DNA of 64,000 bases from CTSoil-075 sp042610375 (lineage in GTDB: Bacteria; Bacillota; Negativicutes; DSM-13327): the NCBI RefSeq assembly GCF_042610375.1, contig NZ_JBGJZL010000011.1, forward strand, positions 62,001 to 126,000, in the 5' to 3' direction. Position numbers and translations under genes: made by a program. The notes beneath the pieces were generated by a model. That model had not been told where the DNA came from and did no database searches. It saw only the letters and a list, made by a program, of their open reading frames with translations. Below, piece by piece: positions 17,818 to 26,327 of the stretch. Positions within the stretch are counted from its first letter, which is position 1; every line of letters starts with the position of its first letter.

Positions 17818-17871
17818 GTCTCTATTTAGTTGATTTAAGTGTATATACACTTAAATCAACTAAATAGAGAC
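17818..17871. promoter_or_regulatory. Perfect 54-bp palindrome with MarR-type core
   Basis: Bases 17818-17844 pair perfectly with 17845-17871. The centre AAGTGTATATACACTT (17837-17852) looks like a MarR-family operator and resembles 18282-18296 upstream of the broken marR gene. Flanking AGAAGTCT (from 17814) recurs inverted shortly after 17888. It could also act as a terminator between the marR remnant and the chemoreceptor gene. Confidence 0.6.
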
Positions 17872-17917
17872 ACACTGATCGTGTCACTAAGACTTCTATT
17901 GAATATTTATGCTCACA

Positions 17918-18245
17918 TCAAGGCACAAGTGCTTCTAACTTTGACAGTAGTAACACGAGTGTCGCCAAATCTTCCTCCCCTAGATATTCTTGTAGTGATG
18001 CCTGAGCCTTACCCCACAGTGCCCATCCTTTAGTCACTGCCTCTTTTCCCAATTCTGTTAATATGACTTGCCGAATTCGAGAATCCTCACCCGGGATGCC
18101 GTAGCAACCCCAACTGAGCAATGGTAAGGCCACTTGACTTTAATTCTTGATCATAAAGCTGAGTCACAGCACGAGACGCTCGCCGTATATTCAGGCAATT
18201 GCAAACACTCGGTGTTTTAGGATATATTTCGCAAATATGTTTCAT
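17918..18245 (-). pseudogene. MarR family regulator with internal deletion and frameshift
   Basis: From the ATG at 18245 (ribosome site AAAGGA) the frame gives a typical MarR N terminus, RRASRAVTQLYDQELKSSGL, up to AQLGLLRHPG, then a stop. The C-terminal part continues in another frame: EDSRIRQVILTELGKEAV, then LGEEDLATLVLLLSKLEAL. The missing middle is the recognition helix and start of the wing, about 35 codons. The product cannot bind DNA, so this is a decayed gene. The intact ancestor probably bound AAGTGTATATACACTT-type sites found on both sides. Confidence 0.85.
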
Positions 18246-18281
18246 GATATAGAATTCCTTTCATGTTTATCTAAATACAAT

Positions 18282-18296
18282 AAGTGCATATACACA
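18282..18296. promoter_or_regulatory. MarR-type operator-like site upstream of the broken marR gene
   Basis: AAGTGCATATACACA is a near match to the core AAGTGTATATACACT of the 54-bp palindrome at 17818-17871 and lies 37 bases before the marR start codon, a usual place for autoregulation. Confidence 0.5.
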
Positions 18297-18425
18297 CATT
18301 ATATTATTCCCATCATACATGTGTCAAGTATAATGAAGGGTGTATTGGTATTTAAATTGTGATAATGCCACTATGTGAGAGATACAGGACAGGTCACTTC
18401 CAATTTATTAGTACATTAAGTATCA

Positions 18426-18943
18426 CTACGTATAACAGTAATGTTGCGTAAGCCATAGTATTTTAGAATTTATAATTGCTAAGTTCCATCCTTGCACAGT
18501 CACACATGGTACAACATTGGTATAGGGATTATCAGCTTCAATCACTCGATTCTCTGTAATCAAATTAATAGCCTTGCTGATAGCAGAACTCTTACCTATT
18601 CCAGACGTGCCGATAATGGTAAAGCTATCAGATCCGCCCATGATGCCGCTATATTCCTGCTGCATAATGGCTCTGTAGTTCTGGTTCTGCTGCTGTACCG
18701 CCAGCTTCGTTCCCTTCTTCTGCATAGAGGCAAGAGGGCCAAGTACAATTTGCTGTAGATTTCCAGCGACATTTGCGAAGGAATATACACCCTGTATAAG
18801 TCCGATAGCGCCATAAGCCTTACGGAAGCATTGGTATTGGAGATTTCAGGATTGTACTCTGGCAATAATTCCAATGCGGCTATCAAATCATCCCCTGACT
18901 TCATGCAAGGCAGGACGTTGATGATATCTGAAAGATTTGTCAT
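18426..18943 (-). pseudogene. TniB/TnsC-like transposition ATPase, frameshifted and truncated
   Basis: The N-terminal part (from the ATG at 18943) reads MTNLSDIINVLPCMKSGDDL and continues to YSKLYLALL. A one-base shift near 18730 moves the frame to QKKGTKLAVQQQNQNYRAIM, then the Walker A segment TIIGTSGIGKSSAIS. The match ends near 18494 after VVPCVTVQ, so most of the AAA+ domain is gone. Its start overlaps the stop of the transposase remnant upstream by ATGA, as in intact transposon operons. Such ATPases select targets for Tn7/Tn552/Mu-like transposases. Confidence 0.75.
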
Positions 18944-19389
18944 GGCTTGGCTCCTTTCATATAGTTTCTATGGTGTTTACGTTGTTCACGCTTGCGGTTA
19001 TCTCGGATATTCTTAACGCTTACATCGGCACTGCTCCTGACACTGCCAGCGATTGCCTCAATATGCCGCGCAAGATTAATCTGAGCCTGTAGATTATTCT
19101 GGTTGGCTCCTTTTACAATGTCTCTCTGGGCTGTCTGTAAACTCTGTACAGCAGTCAAATCTTTACCCTTAAATCTGGATTCAATAATGGTAAACTTGGC
19201 ATATATTCCATTTTCCAACAGCCATACAGAAGTAACGTCCTCTGGATTATAAGCAACTGTAACCTCACCGCACTTGGCAATGACGCGCTTTTCACAACGA
19301 CCTTTAAAATTTTTCTTCCTCACCTTGCAAAACCTCCTTGTGTGGAACGCTCTGCTGCTTGACTCCATTTTCCCAAAAACACTTCCCAA
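18940..19389 (-). pseudogene. C-terminal remnant of a Mu/Tn7-type (TnsB/TniA) transposase
   Basis: The convincing part runs from about 19320 to the stop at 18940. It holds the small beta-barrel of the Mu transposase C-terminal region (GEVTVAYNPEDVTSVWLLEN, then KFTIIESRFKGKDL) followed by a basic helical tail (IRDNRKREQRKHHRNY). The DDE catalytic core is absent. Codons before 19320 give no match, so the element is cut at its 5' side. With the TniB remnant it marks a dead transposon. Confidence 0.75.
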
Positions 19390-19441
19390 AAATAAAAATG
19401 GGCGGTTTTTGGGGAATTGGAGATTAGATTTTTGGGGAATT
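19370..19441. repeat. Cluster of TTCCCAAAAA-type short repeats
   Basis: TTCCCAAAAA occurs twice at about 19370-19392, and TTTTTGGGGAATT occurs twice in the opposite sense at 19406-19418 and 19429-19441. Multiple short repeats next to a Tn7-like remnant resemble transposase-binding sites of a transposon end; this is inference. Confidence 0.4.
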
Positions 19442-19553
19442 TAAAAATCATGGATATGCTCTTCCGCCCCATGTTACGGGCGTTTCAATCCAACATCCAT
19501 GAAAATCATAGCGCTATGCTTTTTCCCCAAAAGCATAAAAGAAAATATCACCA

Positions 19554-19801
19554 TGTCGTGGGGCACCGCCATTTATTCTCAAAAGAGATTTTCCCTATTC
19601 TCCCTGGCTTTGCCAGAAATACCCGCCACTCCATGGTGACCGCCTTTTTTAGCAAGCAGAATTTCCTGTATTTACGCGGGTTGAGGATAAAAAAATGACC
19701 TTGCATAAGCTTCGTAAAGCTTTAATGCAAGGTCGTTTTTTCTATGTCGGCAGGCTAAGCCTTTTTGCCCTTTGGCAAATAAATGGCAGTGCCCTACGAC
19801 A
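19554..19801 (+). repeat. MITE-like 248-bp repeat, copy B
   Basis: Same orientation and about 88 % identity with copy A at 12879-13127, with the same TGTCGTGG terminal inverted repeats and internal hairpin (19697-19734) with T-run. It begins seven bases after the guaA stop, so its hairpins can serve as the guaA terminator. Confidence 0.7.
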
Positions 19802-19808
19802 ATTTCTG

Positions 19809-21362
19809 CTATTCAAATTCAATTGTTGCTGGCGGTTTTCCTGTGCAATCATAAAGCACACGATTAACGCCCTTTACTTCATTTATAATACGGCTGGTAA
19901 CAACAGCAAGCACTTCCCACGGAAGCTGTGCACTTTCTGCTGTCATAAAATCAGATGTCATAACTGCACGAAGAACAATCGCATAATCATAGGTACGACC
20001 ATCGCCCATAACGCCGACAGAACGCATATTGGTAAGTGCTGCGAAATACTGTCCCAGATCTTTCGCTACACCAGCTTTTGCTACTTCTTCGCGGTAAATA
20101 GCATCTGCCTCCTGAACGATTTGTACTTTTTCTTCCGTCACTTCGCCGATAATACGAATGCCAAGACCCGGACCCGGAAATGGCTGACGGCTGACAAGAG
20201 ATTCCGGAATCTGTAATTCTCGCCCTGCTTTTCTTACTTCATCTTTAAACAGCAGGCGCAAAGGTTCTACGATTTCTTTGAAATCAACATAATCCGGCAG
20301 ACCACCTACGTTATGATGGGACTTTATAACGGCAGATTTACCCAGACCACTTTCAATAACGTCTGGATAGATCGTTCCCTGTACGAGGAAATCCACTTTG
20401 CCGATTTTTTTGGCTTCATCTTCAAACACACGGATGAATTCTTCGCCAATAATTTTACGTTTTGTTTCCGGATCGGTAACACCCTTTAGTTTTGCATAAA
20501 AACGGTCTTTAACATTTACGCGGATGAAGTTCAGATCGTAGTGACCATCAGGACCAAATACAGCTTCTACTTCATCACCTTCATTTTTTCTCAGCAAACC
20601 ATGATCAACAAATACGCAAGTCAGTTGTTTGCCGACAGCTTTTGAAAGCAAGACGGCAGCAACAGAGGAATCCACGCCGCCCGACAATGCGCAGAGAACT
20701 TGTCCATCACCAATCTTCTGGCGAAGCCTCTGAATTGTCGTTTCTACGAAGGAATCCATTTTCCAGTCGCCATTGCAGCCACATACATTGAAAACGAAGT
20801 TATGAAGCATTTTCATACCTTCAACTGTATGCATAACTTCTGGGTGGAACTGCACGGCGTAGAGCTTTCCTTCTTCATTTTCCATAGCCGCAACCGGACA
20901 TACTGGTGTAGATGCTGTAATCTTAAAAGATGCTGGAGCTTCTGCAATATAATCCGTATGACTCATCCAGCAGATATTTTCCTTGGAAACGCCTGCAAAG
21001 ATTCTAGAACTTTCATCTTTAATACTGACTTCCGTTTTGCCATATTCGCTGATCGGAGCGGTTGCAACCTTGCCACCAAGCAAATGTGCCATAAGCTGTG
21101 AGCCGTAGCAAATTCCCAAAACCGGAATTCCCAGCTTCAAAAGTTCTGCACTGCATACGGCAGAATCCTTTTCATACACACTATTAGGGCCGCCGGTGAA
21201 AATAATCCCTTTCGGCTTCATTTTTTTTATCTCTTCAATGCTCATCGTATACGGAAAAACTTCGCAGTATACGTTGCACTCTCTGACACGTCTGGCAATC
21301 AGTTGGTTGTACTGCCCACCAAAATCCAACACTAAAATCATTTCATTGCTCTCATTGCTCAA
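19809..21362 (-). CDS. guaA: GMP synthase (glutamine-hydrolysing)
   Basis: Aminates XMP to GMP with ATP and glutamine. The 517-residue protein has an N-terminal class I glutamine amidotransferase domain with the Cys of GICYGSQLMA and the His/Glu of QFHPEV, then the ATP pyrophosphatase domain with PP-loop SGGVDSSVAA and the dimerisation domain ending KPPATIEFE. The start is TTG at 21362, eight bases after GGAGGA; the next ATG (MILVLDFGGQ) has no ribosome site. It lies 53 bases downstream of the MTAP-like gene on the same strand and is probably the last gene of the menaquinone operon. Repeat copy B abuts its 3' end. Confidence 0.96.
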   Translation of the reverse strand: MSNESNEMILVLDFGGQYNQLIARRVRECNVYCEVFPYTMSIEEIKKMKPKGIIFTGGPNSVYEKDSAVCSAELLKLGIPVLGICYGSQLMAHLLGGKVATAPISEYGKTEVSIKDESSRIFAGVSKENICWMSHTDYIAEAPASFKITASTPVCPVAAMENEEGKLYAVQFHPEVMHTVEGMKMLHNFVFNVCGCNGDWKMDSFVETTIQRLRQKIGDGQVLCALSGGVDSSVAAVLLSKAVGKQLTCVFVDHGLLRKNEGDEVEAVFGPDGHYDLNFIRVNVKDRFYAKLKGVTDPETKRKIIGEEFIRVFEDEAKKIGKVDFLVQGTIYPDVIESGLGKSAVIKSHHNVGGLPDYVDFKEIVEPLRLLFKDEVRKAGRELQIPESLVSRQPFPGPGLGIRIIGEVTEEKVQIVQEADAIYREEVAKAGVAKDLGQYFAALTNMRSVGVMGDGRTYDYAIVLRAVMTSDFMTAESAQLPWEVLAVVTSRIINEVKGVNRVLYDCTGKPPATIEFE

Positions 21363-21415
21363 CTCAAGAGTCCTCCCCCATATTTAAATATTGAATCAAA
21401 ATATAGCACATAACA

Positions 21416-22237
21416 TTACTTATTGTAAATACCTTTTAGCAATGTTTCTTTACGCAGGTCTTTACATTCACATTGACCATTCACCGGTAATTGACGAATG
21501 GTATCAATGATAATGCGACTGATCATGGGTGCATCATCATAAAAAATAGTTTTTAGATCGTCATGAGACCATTGAGCAACTAGTCCTTCACCATAATTTA
21601 CAACAAAGTAAAGCCCTGCAAAACACGCACCGATTTCCCTTGCCAAATACACTTCCGGACAAATGCTTTGGCCAATAATATCAGCATGTCCCTTCATCAT
21701 GGCTACCTCTGCCGGACTTTCAAAATGACGTCCATCCGTATTCGCATAAATCCCTCTGGTAAAAATGCGGCCATCATACTGCTTACGAGTATTTTCAATC
21801 AAAGTACTGCGTACTTCACCGCATAAGGAATCACGCATAACGAGTAAATATCTGCCATCGAGTTCTACGTCTTTACGAACAGAAAAATCAAGATAATCAT
21901 CAGGAATGACAAAATCCCGTGGATCTAGAAGATGGTTGGCTGTCCCCACTCCGCCTTCACTAATAATACGTTTTACTCCAGCTTCACGAAATACCCAAAA
22001 AATTTGCCGCGATGCATCGGCGCGACTGACTCCACTGCGCCAGCCATGCATTTTGCACGTCAGTACTTTTTTGTCATCTACGCTAAACAAACGAAAAATC
22101 GGACTTAAACCATAAGGAGTGGCAAACTGTAAATCATCATCAATCAATAGGACTCCTGAATCGTTCGCCCCTAAAGGAAAATCACTTGAAAGAGTACCTG
22201 AACCACCAATGACTGCATATTCAACTTGTATATCCAT
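21416..22237 (-). CDS. Divergent MTAP/PNP-family nucleoside phosphorylase in the menaquinone operon
   Basis: A 273-residue protein with the trimeric MTAP/PNP fold: AVIGGSGTLS near the N terminus, EGGVGTANHLLDPRDFVIPD in the middle and ICPEVYLAREIGACFAGLYF later. Several usual family residues are changed: the RHGxxHxxPPH segment reads KMHGWRSGVSRADAS, the NYRANI element is lost, and TDYDCW, which contacts the purine, reads VNYGEG. It follows mqnC with 58 bases between and precedes guaA. In the futalosine pathway the base of (amino)futalosine must be removed before MqnC acts, and no mqnB is present here. My inference is that this protein does that step or handles the released base. The ATG at 22237 follows GTGAGGA by eight bases. 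Confidence 0.75.
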   Translation of the reverse strand: MDIQVEYAVIGGSGTLSSDFPLGANDSGVLLIDDDLQFATPYGLSPIFRLFSVDDKKVLTCKMHGWRSGVSRADASRQIFWVFREAGVKRIISEGGVGTANHLLDPRDFVIPDDYLDFSVRKDVELDGRYLLVMRDSLCGEVRSTLIENTRKQYDGRIFTRGIYANTDGRHFESPAEVAMMKGHADIIGQSICPEVYLAREIGACFAGLYFVVNYGEGLVAQWSHDDLKTIFYDDAPMISRIIIDTIRQLPVNGQCECKDLRKETLLKGIYNK

Positions 22238-22295
22238 ATTACTCATCCTCACTTTATCGTCAGCTATAAAAATGCTCTGAGAAGATACACTCTGC

Positions 22296-23357
22296 TCAAT
22301 TCACCTTATCATTTGTGCTTTCCATCTCAAATGTCTTTATAATTTCATATTGAGTATTACGTTGTGCTGGTTTTTTGCCCGTCGCTCTAATCAATTCTAC
22401 CATTTTTCCAATGGACATCTCATAGGCTGTCCCTGCCGCTTTGACCACATTTTCCTCTAGCATAATGCTGCCAAGATCATTGGCGCCAAAAGCTAAAGTA
22501 AGCTGTCCAATATTTTGTCCTTGCGTTACCCAAGATCCTTGGATATGCTTAATATTATTAAAATAGAGTCGTGCCACAGACAAGGTTTTCAAATAATCCC
22601 AAGCAGAAATTTTTTCCCCACCAAGTTCTGTATTCCCTGGCTGATAAGACCAGATAATAAAAGCACGAAAACCACCTGTTTTTTCTTGTAATTTACGTAT
22701 TTTTTCCATATGTTCCATACGCTGTGCATAAGTTTCTCCCATACCAATTACCATAGTCGCCGTTGTTTCCAGTCCGACACTATGAGCGGCTTCCATCACT
22801 GCCAACCAGTCACCAGCACTAATTTTCTTGGGACTGACTCGCGCACGCACAGCATCAACAAGTATCTCAGCCCCGCCGCCTGGTAATGAATCAAGACCAG
22901 CTGCTTTAAGCTTTGATAACGTCTCAACTACAGATAAACCTTCTTGCTTAGCAATATGTAATATTTCCGCCGGAGAAAAAGAATGAACGATAATATCAAA
23001 ATTCTTTTTAATAAACTGTAAGAGTTTCACATAATAATCTAAACCCAGTGCTGGATTGAGACCACCTTGTAACATGACTTGAGTGCCACCAGCTTCAATC
23101 GTCTCTTGCAATTTTTCAAAGATAACAGACTCTGAAAGAGTATATCCTTCTGCATGCCCTTCTTTTCGATAAAAAGCACAAAAACGACATTCACTCGTAC
23201 ATATATTCGTATAATTAATATTACGGTCCACCACGAAGGTAACGATATTATCAGGATGAATCTCTTGACGCACCTGATTGGCAGCTTGTCCTAGTTCAAG
23301 AATGTCACCATTGGTCAACAGTTCTAATCCTTCACTTGTCGTTAACATGTTACTCAT
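22296..23357 (-). CDS. mqnC: Cyclic dehypoxanthinyl futalosine synthase (radical SAM)
   Basis: Cyclises dehypoxanthine futalosine to the bicyclic precursor of the naphthoquinone ring. The 353-residue protein has the radical-SAM cluster motif CTSECRFCAF (C-x3-C-x2-C), GGLNPALGLDYY, SLPGGGAEILVD, WSYQPGNTELGG, and FGANDLGSIMLEENVV, which separates MqnC from MqnE. It overlaps mqnA by ATGA, with GGAGGT seven bases upstream. Third gene of the mqnE-mqnA-mqnC order. Confidence 0.95.
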   Translation of the reverse strand: MSNMLTTSEGLELLTNGDILELGQAANQVRQEIHPDNIVTFVVDRNINYTNICTSECRFCAFYRKEGHAEGYTLSESVIFEKLQETIEAGGTQVMLQGGLNPALGLDYYVKLLQFIKKNFDIIVHSFSPAEILHIAKQEGLSVVETLSKLKAAGLDSLPGGGAEILVDAVRARVSPKKISAGDWLAVMEAAHSVGLETTATMVIGMGETYAQRMEHMEKIRKLQEKTGGFRAFIIWSYQPGNTELGGEKISAWDYLKTLSVARLYFNNIKHIQGSWVTQGQNIGQLTLAFGANDLGSIMLEENVVKAAGTAYEMSIGKMVELIRATGKKPAQRNTQYEIIKTFEMESTNDKVN

Positions 23358-24193
23358 TTCATTACCTCCGCAAACTCAATCGCTGGCACACCATCAATCA
23401 ACCCTAGCACATGTGAGAGTTGATAATAGGTCACAAGAGCTTGTTTATGAGCAGGAGTAAACTCATAGTTTAATAAGTTGATATAAGTGATGAGTTGCTG
23501 GGTTGTAAAAGAAACCTTAGGGGCTAACGTTTCAGCCGCAACTGATAGATTTGATAGACCATAAGCAAAAGCTCCTGTCACTTGCTGATATACCATATGG
23601 ACTAAATCTGCATGCCGTGCAGCAAATTGACGATTGACCACCCATACTGCATATACCATTGAAAGGCCTGTCATTCTTTGCCACTCATCACCCAAATCAT
23701 AATAATAATAGCCTGGAACTCGATTATGATAAGCCTGAAGTGCATCATCGCCAATAAACAAGACAGCTTCAGCGTCTTTTAGTACTCCACCTTCAAGAGA
23801 TAATGGACTAATGAAATAGTCGGGATTGGCCTGATAAGCATGATACATAATGATTTTAAGCAATCCATGAGAGGTCGCCGACTTTGCCGTCAATGCAATA
23901 CGTGCTTCTTTTAACTGCTCAATAGGATATTTAGAAACGAGTAAAATACTTTGTAAGGCTCCATTAGCGCTGATTGATACATCAGGTAATATGAGCAGTT
24001 TATCGCTATGTCTAGCATAAATGATTGAAGATACAGGACTTACATCGAGTTCGCCAGCTACAACTAAACTATTGAGTTCCGCTGGAGTTCCTGATTTTAT
24101 AGAAACTTTCTCTCCAAATCCCCCTTCCATCAATCCATGATGTAAAGGTAAACAATTTATAAATTTAATATCTCCCAATTTTGGTTTATTCAT
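23354..24193 (-). CDS. mqnA: Chorismate dehydratase
   Basis: Dehydrates chorismate to 3-enolpyruvoylbenzoate, the entry step of the futalosine pathway. The 279-residue protein has the periplasmic-binding-protein-like fold of the family: GDIKFINCLPLHHGL at the start, SGTPAELNSLVVAGELDVSP, ALTAKSATSHGLLKI and LFIGDDALQ. The ATG at 24193 is preferred over an in-frame GTG at 24208, because GGAG lies between them at the correct distance. It begins four bases after the mqnE stop. Confidence 0.94.
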   Translation of the reverse strand: MNKPKLGDIKFINCLPLHHGLMEGGFGEKVSIKSGTPAELNSLVVAGELDVSPVSSIIYARHSDKLLILPDVSISANGALQSILLVSKYPIEQLKEARIALTAKSATSHGLLKIIMYHAYQANPDYFISPLSLEGGVLKDAEAVLFIGDDALQAYHNRVPGYYYYDLGDEWQRMTGLSMVYAVWVVNRQFAARHADLVHMVYQQVTGAFAYGLSNLSVAAETLAPKVSFTTQQLITYINLLNYEFTPAHKQALVTYYQLSHVLGLIDGVPAIEFAEVMK

Positions 24194-24197
24194 GTTA

Positions 24198-25289
24198 TTA
24201 CTCTCCACTTATACATTCCAGCGGGCGGTAAAAAGTATCTCGTTCTACCGCAGTATAACCTGTTTCCTCAACAAGTCTAATAATTTCCGCCTTCGTAATT
24301 CCAGTTTTAGTTTTCGCACCAGCTGCATGAATAATTTTTTCTTCTACAACTGTTCCATCAAGATCATCTGCACCAAATGTCAAAGCCAGTTGGGCGATTG
24401 GCAAGGTTAGCATCATCCAAAATGCTTTGATATGATCAAAATTATCCAATACTAAACGGGCCATGGCAATCATTTTTAAATCTTCCCAGGATGTAACTCT
24501 CGTAAGTTCCGTAAAACCAGTATTGCCAGGATGGAAAGGAAAAGCAACAAAGGCCTGAAAGCCACCCGTTTGATCCTGGATATTTCTTAAAGTCATCAGA
24601 TGTTGTATCCGTTCTTCTACTGTCTCAATATGCCCATATAACATCGTGGCATTCGTAGGTAATCCCAAGTTATGAGCAGTCGTAATGACCTCAATCCATT
24701 CTGCCGTTGTTGCTTTATTGGGGCAAATAATCTTACGTACACGATCATCCAAAATTTCAGCCCCACCACCCGGTAATGAATCAAGACCAGCAATTTGTAG
24801 ACGTTTCAATACGGTTTGTATCGTCAGCCCGGAAATTTTGGCAAAGTGTACAATTTCAACCGGAGTAAAAGCTTTTAAATGGACAGATGGTAGATTCTTT
24901 TTAACTGCTGCTACAATTTCTTCATAGTAGCTAAAAGGTTTATCTGGATGCAGTGCACTCACCATGTGTATTTCACTCAGATTAGGTATATCCTGGGCTG
25001 TCTGACGTACAATCGCAACGACCTCTTCTACTTCCATAACATAAGCTTTTTCATGTTCAGCAGTACAACCAAAAGCACACAAGGGACAAGCAGATACACA
25101 AATATTAGTTAAGTTGATGTGTCGATTCACATTATAATATACATTCTTCCCTGATTTACGTTCTTTAACGATGCGTGCCAGGCTAGCCAATTCCAATAAA
25201 TCATCACTATGATACAAAGCTAAAGCTTCTGCAAAATTGAGCCGTTGACCACTACGTATTTTTTCTCTAGCACTATGTACTATACTCAT
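24198..25289 (-). CDS. mqnE: Aminodeoxyfutalosine synthase (radical SAM)
   Basis: Joins 3-enolpyruvoylbenzoate to the adenosyl radical of SAM to give 6-amino-6-deoxyfutalosine. The 363-residue protein has the cluster motif CVSACPLCAF, HPDKPFSYYEEIV, SLPGGGAEILDD, AFPFHPGNTGF and TFGADDLDGTVVEEK, typical of MqnE rather than MqnC. The ATG at 25289 follows GGAG by six bases; the in-frame GTG at 25304 would swallow that site. First gene of the operon. Confidence 0.94.
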   Translation of the reverse strand: MSIVHSAREKIRSGQRLNFAEALALYHSDDLLELASLARIVKERKSGKNVYYNVNRHINLTNICVSACPLCAFGCTAEHEKAYVMEVEEVVAIVRQTAQDIPNLSEIHMVSALHPDKPFSYYEEIVAAVKKNLPSVHLKAFTPVEIVHFAKISGLTIQTVLKRLQIAGLDSLPGGGAEILDDRVRKIICPNKATTAEWIEVITTAHNLGLPTNATMLYGHIETVEERIQHLMTLRNIQDQTGGFQAFVAFPFHPGNTGFTELTRVTSWEDLKMIAMARLVLDNFDHIKAFWMMLTLPIAQLALTFGADDLDGTVVEEKIIHAAGAKTKTGITKAEIIRLVEETGYTAVERDTFYRPLECISGE

Positions 25290-25431
25290 TCTATTCTCCG
25301 CCACCTTATCATCTATGATGGTAGTTTATTATATATTTTGATCGGATTACGCAACTTATACATATTCGAGATATCGATTAAAATTCCCTGCCCTTGTGCA
25401 AAAAAAAAGGGCTTGTGATAAAACAATCCCA

Positions 25432-26172
25432 TCAATGTCTTTGTATTCCATTTTCACTGTATTGATCTAAAAGTTGACCAACAGTAACGATTTCATACCC
25501 TTGTGCTTTTATTTTTTCAAGCAAAATAGGCAGTGCCTCTGCGGTCTGCACTGGTGTATCTGAAGCATGCATCAAGATAATTCCACCAGGTTTCAGCCGT
25601 TTCATGACTCTTTCTATGATGACATCGCGTCCAGGATTTTTCCAATCTAATGAGTCAATGTTCCAAATAATTGTTTTATAGCCTAGTTCGTCAGTTACTT
25701 TTAAAGATTCTTGACTATAGTGGCCATTTGGTGGACGAATGAGTTTAGCATCAACACCCGTTACCTCTTTAATTAAGGCATGGGATTTTTCAATATCTTC
25801 TTTGACCCACTCTCTTGTCATATCCCCATAATTTTGATGCCTGTAGCCATGACTTGCAATTTCATGTCCATCAGCTACCATACGCTTAGCCACCTCTTGG
25901 TATTTTTGCGCCCATGGTCCCATGATAAAAAATGTGACTTTTGTATTATTTTGCTTGAGAGTATCAAGGATCGATGGTGTAAACTTATTGCCCCAAGAAT
26001 GATCAAAAGTAAGAGCGACTACCTTGCGTTCAGTCCGAGTACCTGCAATAGCAATCGGACCGGAAGAGATCAGTTCAGCTACTTGAATATACATAGCTCC
26101 AATGGCGAATAACCCAATCACACCATAAAACAAATGTCGATGATTAAATAACCGTCGTAAATTGATAATCAT
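25432..26172 (-). CDS. Polysaccharide deacetylase, PdaB-like sporulation type
   Basis: A 246-residue NodB-fold deacetylase with one N-terminal membrane anchor (about residues 12-30). Motifs are TFDHSWGNKFTPSILDTLKQ (the usual second Asp is His here), SHGYRHQNY with the metal-binding His pair, RPPNGHYS and ILMHASDTP. Length, anchor and TFDxSWG wording match PdaB of Bacillus spores rather than chitooligosaccharide deacetylases. It should remove acetyl groups from wall glycans outside the membrane. The ATG at 26172 follows AAGGGGG. Unlike PdaB of Bacillus, no other sporulation gene is adjacent. Confidence 0.85.
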   Translation of the reverse strand: MIINLRRLFNHRHLFYGVIGLFAIGAMYIQVAELISSGPIAIAGTRTERKVVALTFDHSWGNKFTPSILDTLKQNNTKVTFFIMGPWAQKYQEVAKRMVADGHEIASHGYRHQNYGDMTREWVKEDIEKSHALIKEVTGVDAKLIRPPNGHYSQESLKVTDELGYKTIIWNIDSLDWKNPGRDVIIERVMKRLKPGGIILMHASDTPVQTAEALPILLEKIKAQGYEIVTVGQLLDQYSENGIQRH

Positions 26173-26248
26173 ACCACTTCCCCCTTCTGCCACATACATT
26201 AGTATGTATGCAAAGAGATAGGGAAATATGAACTTGTTTTATATAGAT

Positions 26249-26301
26249 AAAATCAAGGAGAGTCCATAAGTTTTCTAAACTCATGGACTCTCCTTGATTT
26301 T
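26249..26301. terminator. Bidirectional terminator after the DUF362 gene
   Basis: A 19-bp inverted repeat: AAAATCAAGGAGAGTCCAT (26249-26267) pairs with 26283-26301, with T-runs on both strands. It separates the DUF362 gene from the PdaB-like gene. Confidence 0.88.
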
Positions 26302-26327
26302 TTATTATTTATTGCAGTATAAAAATT

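Noticed and set aside
25391..25413. Terminator after the PdaB-like gene (GCCCTT/AAGGGC)
   Set aside because: The stem is only 6 bp and the T-run lies in the loop, not after the stem, so it is not a convincing terminator.
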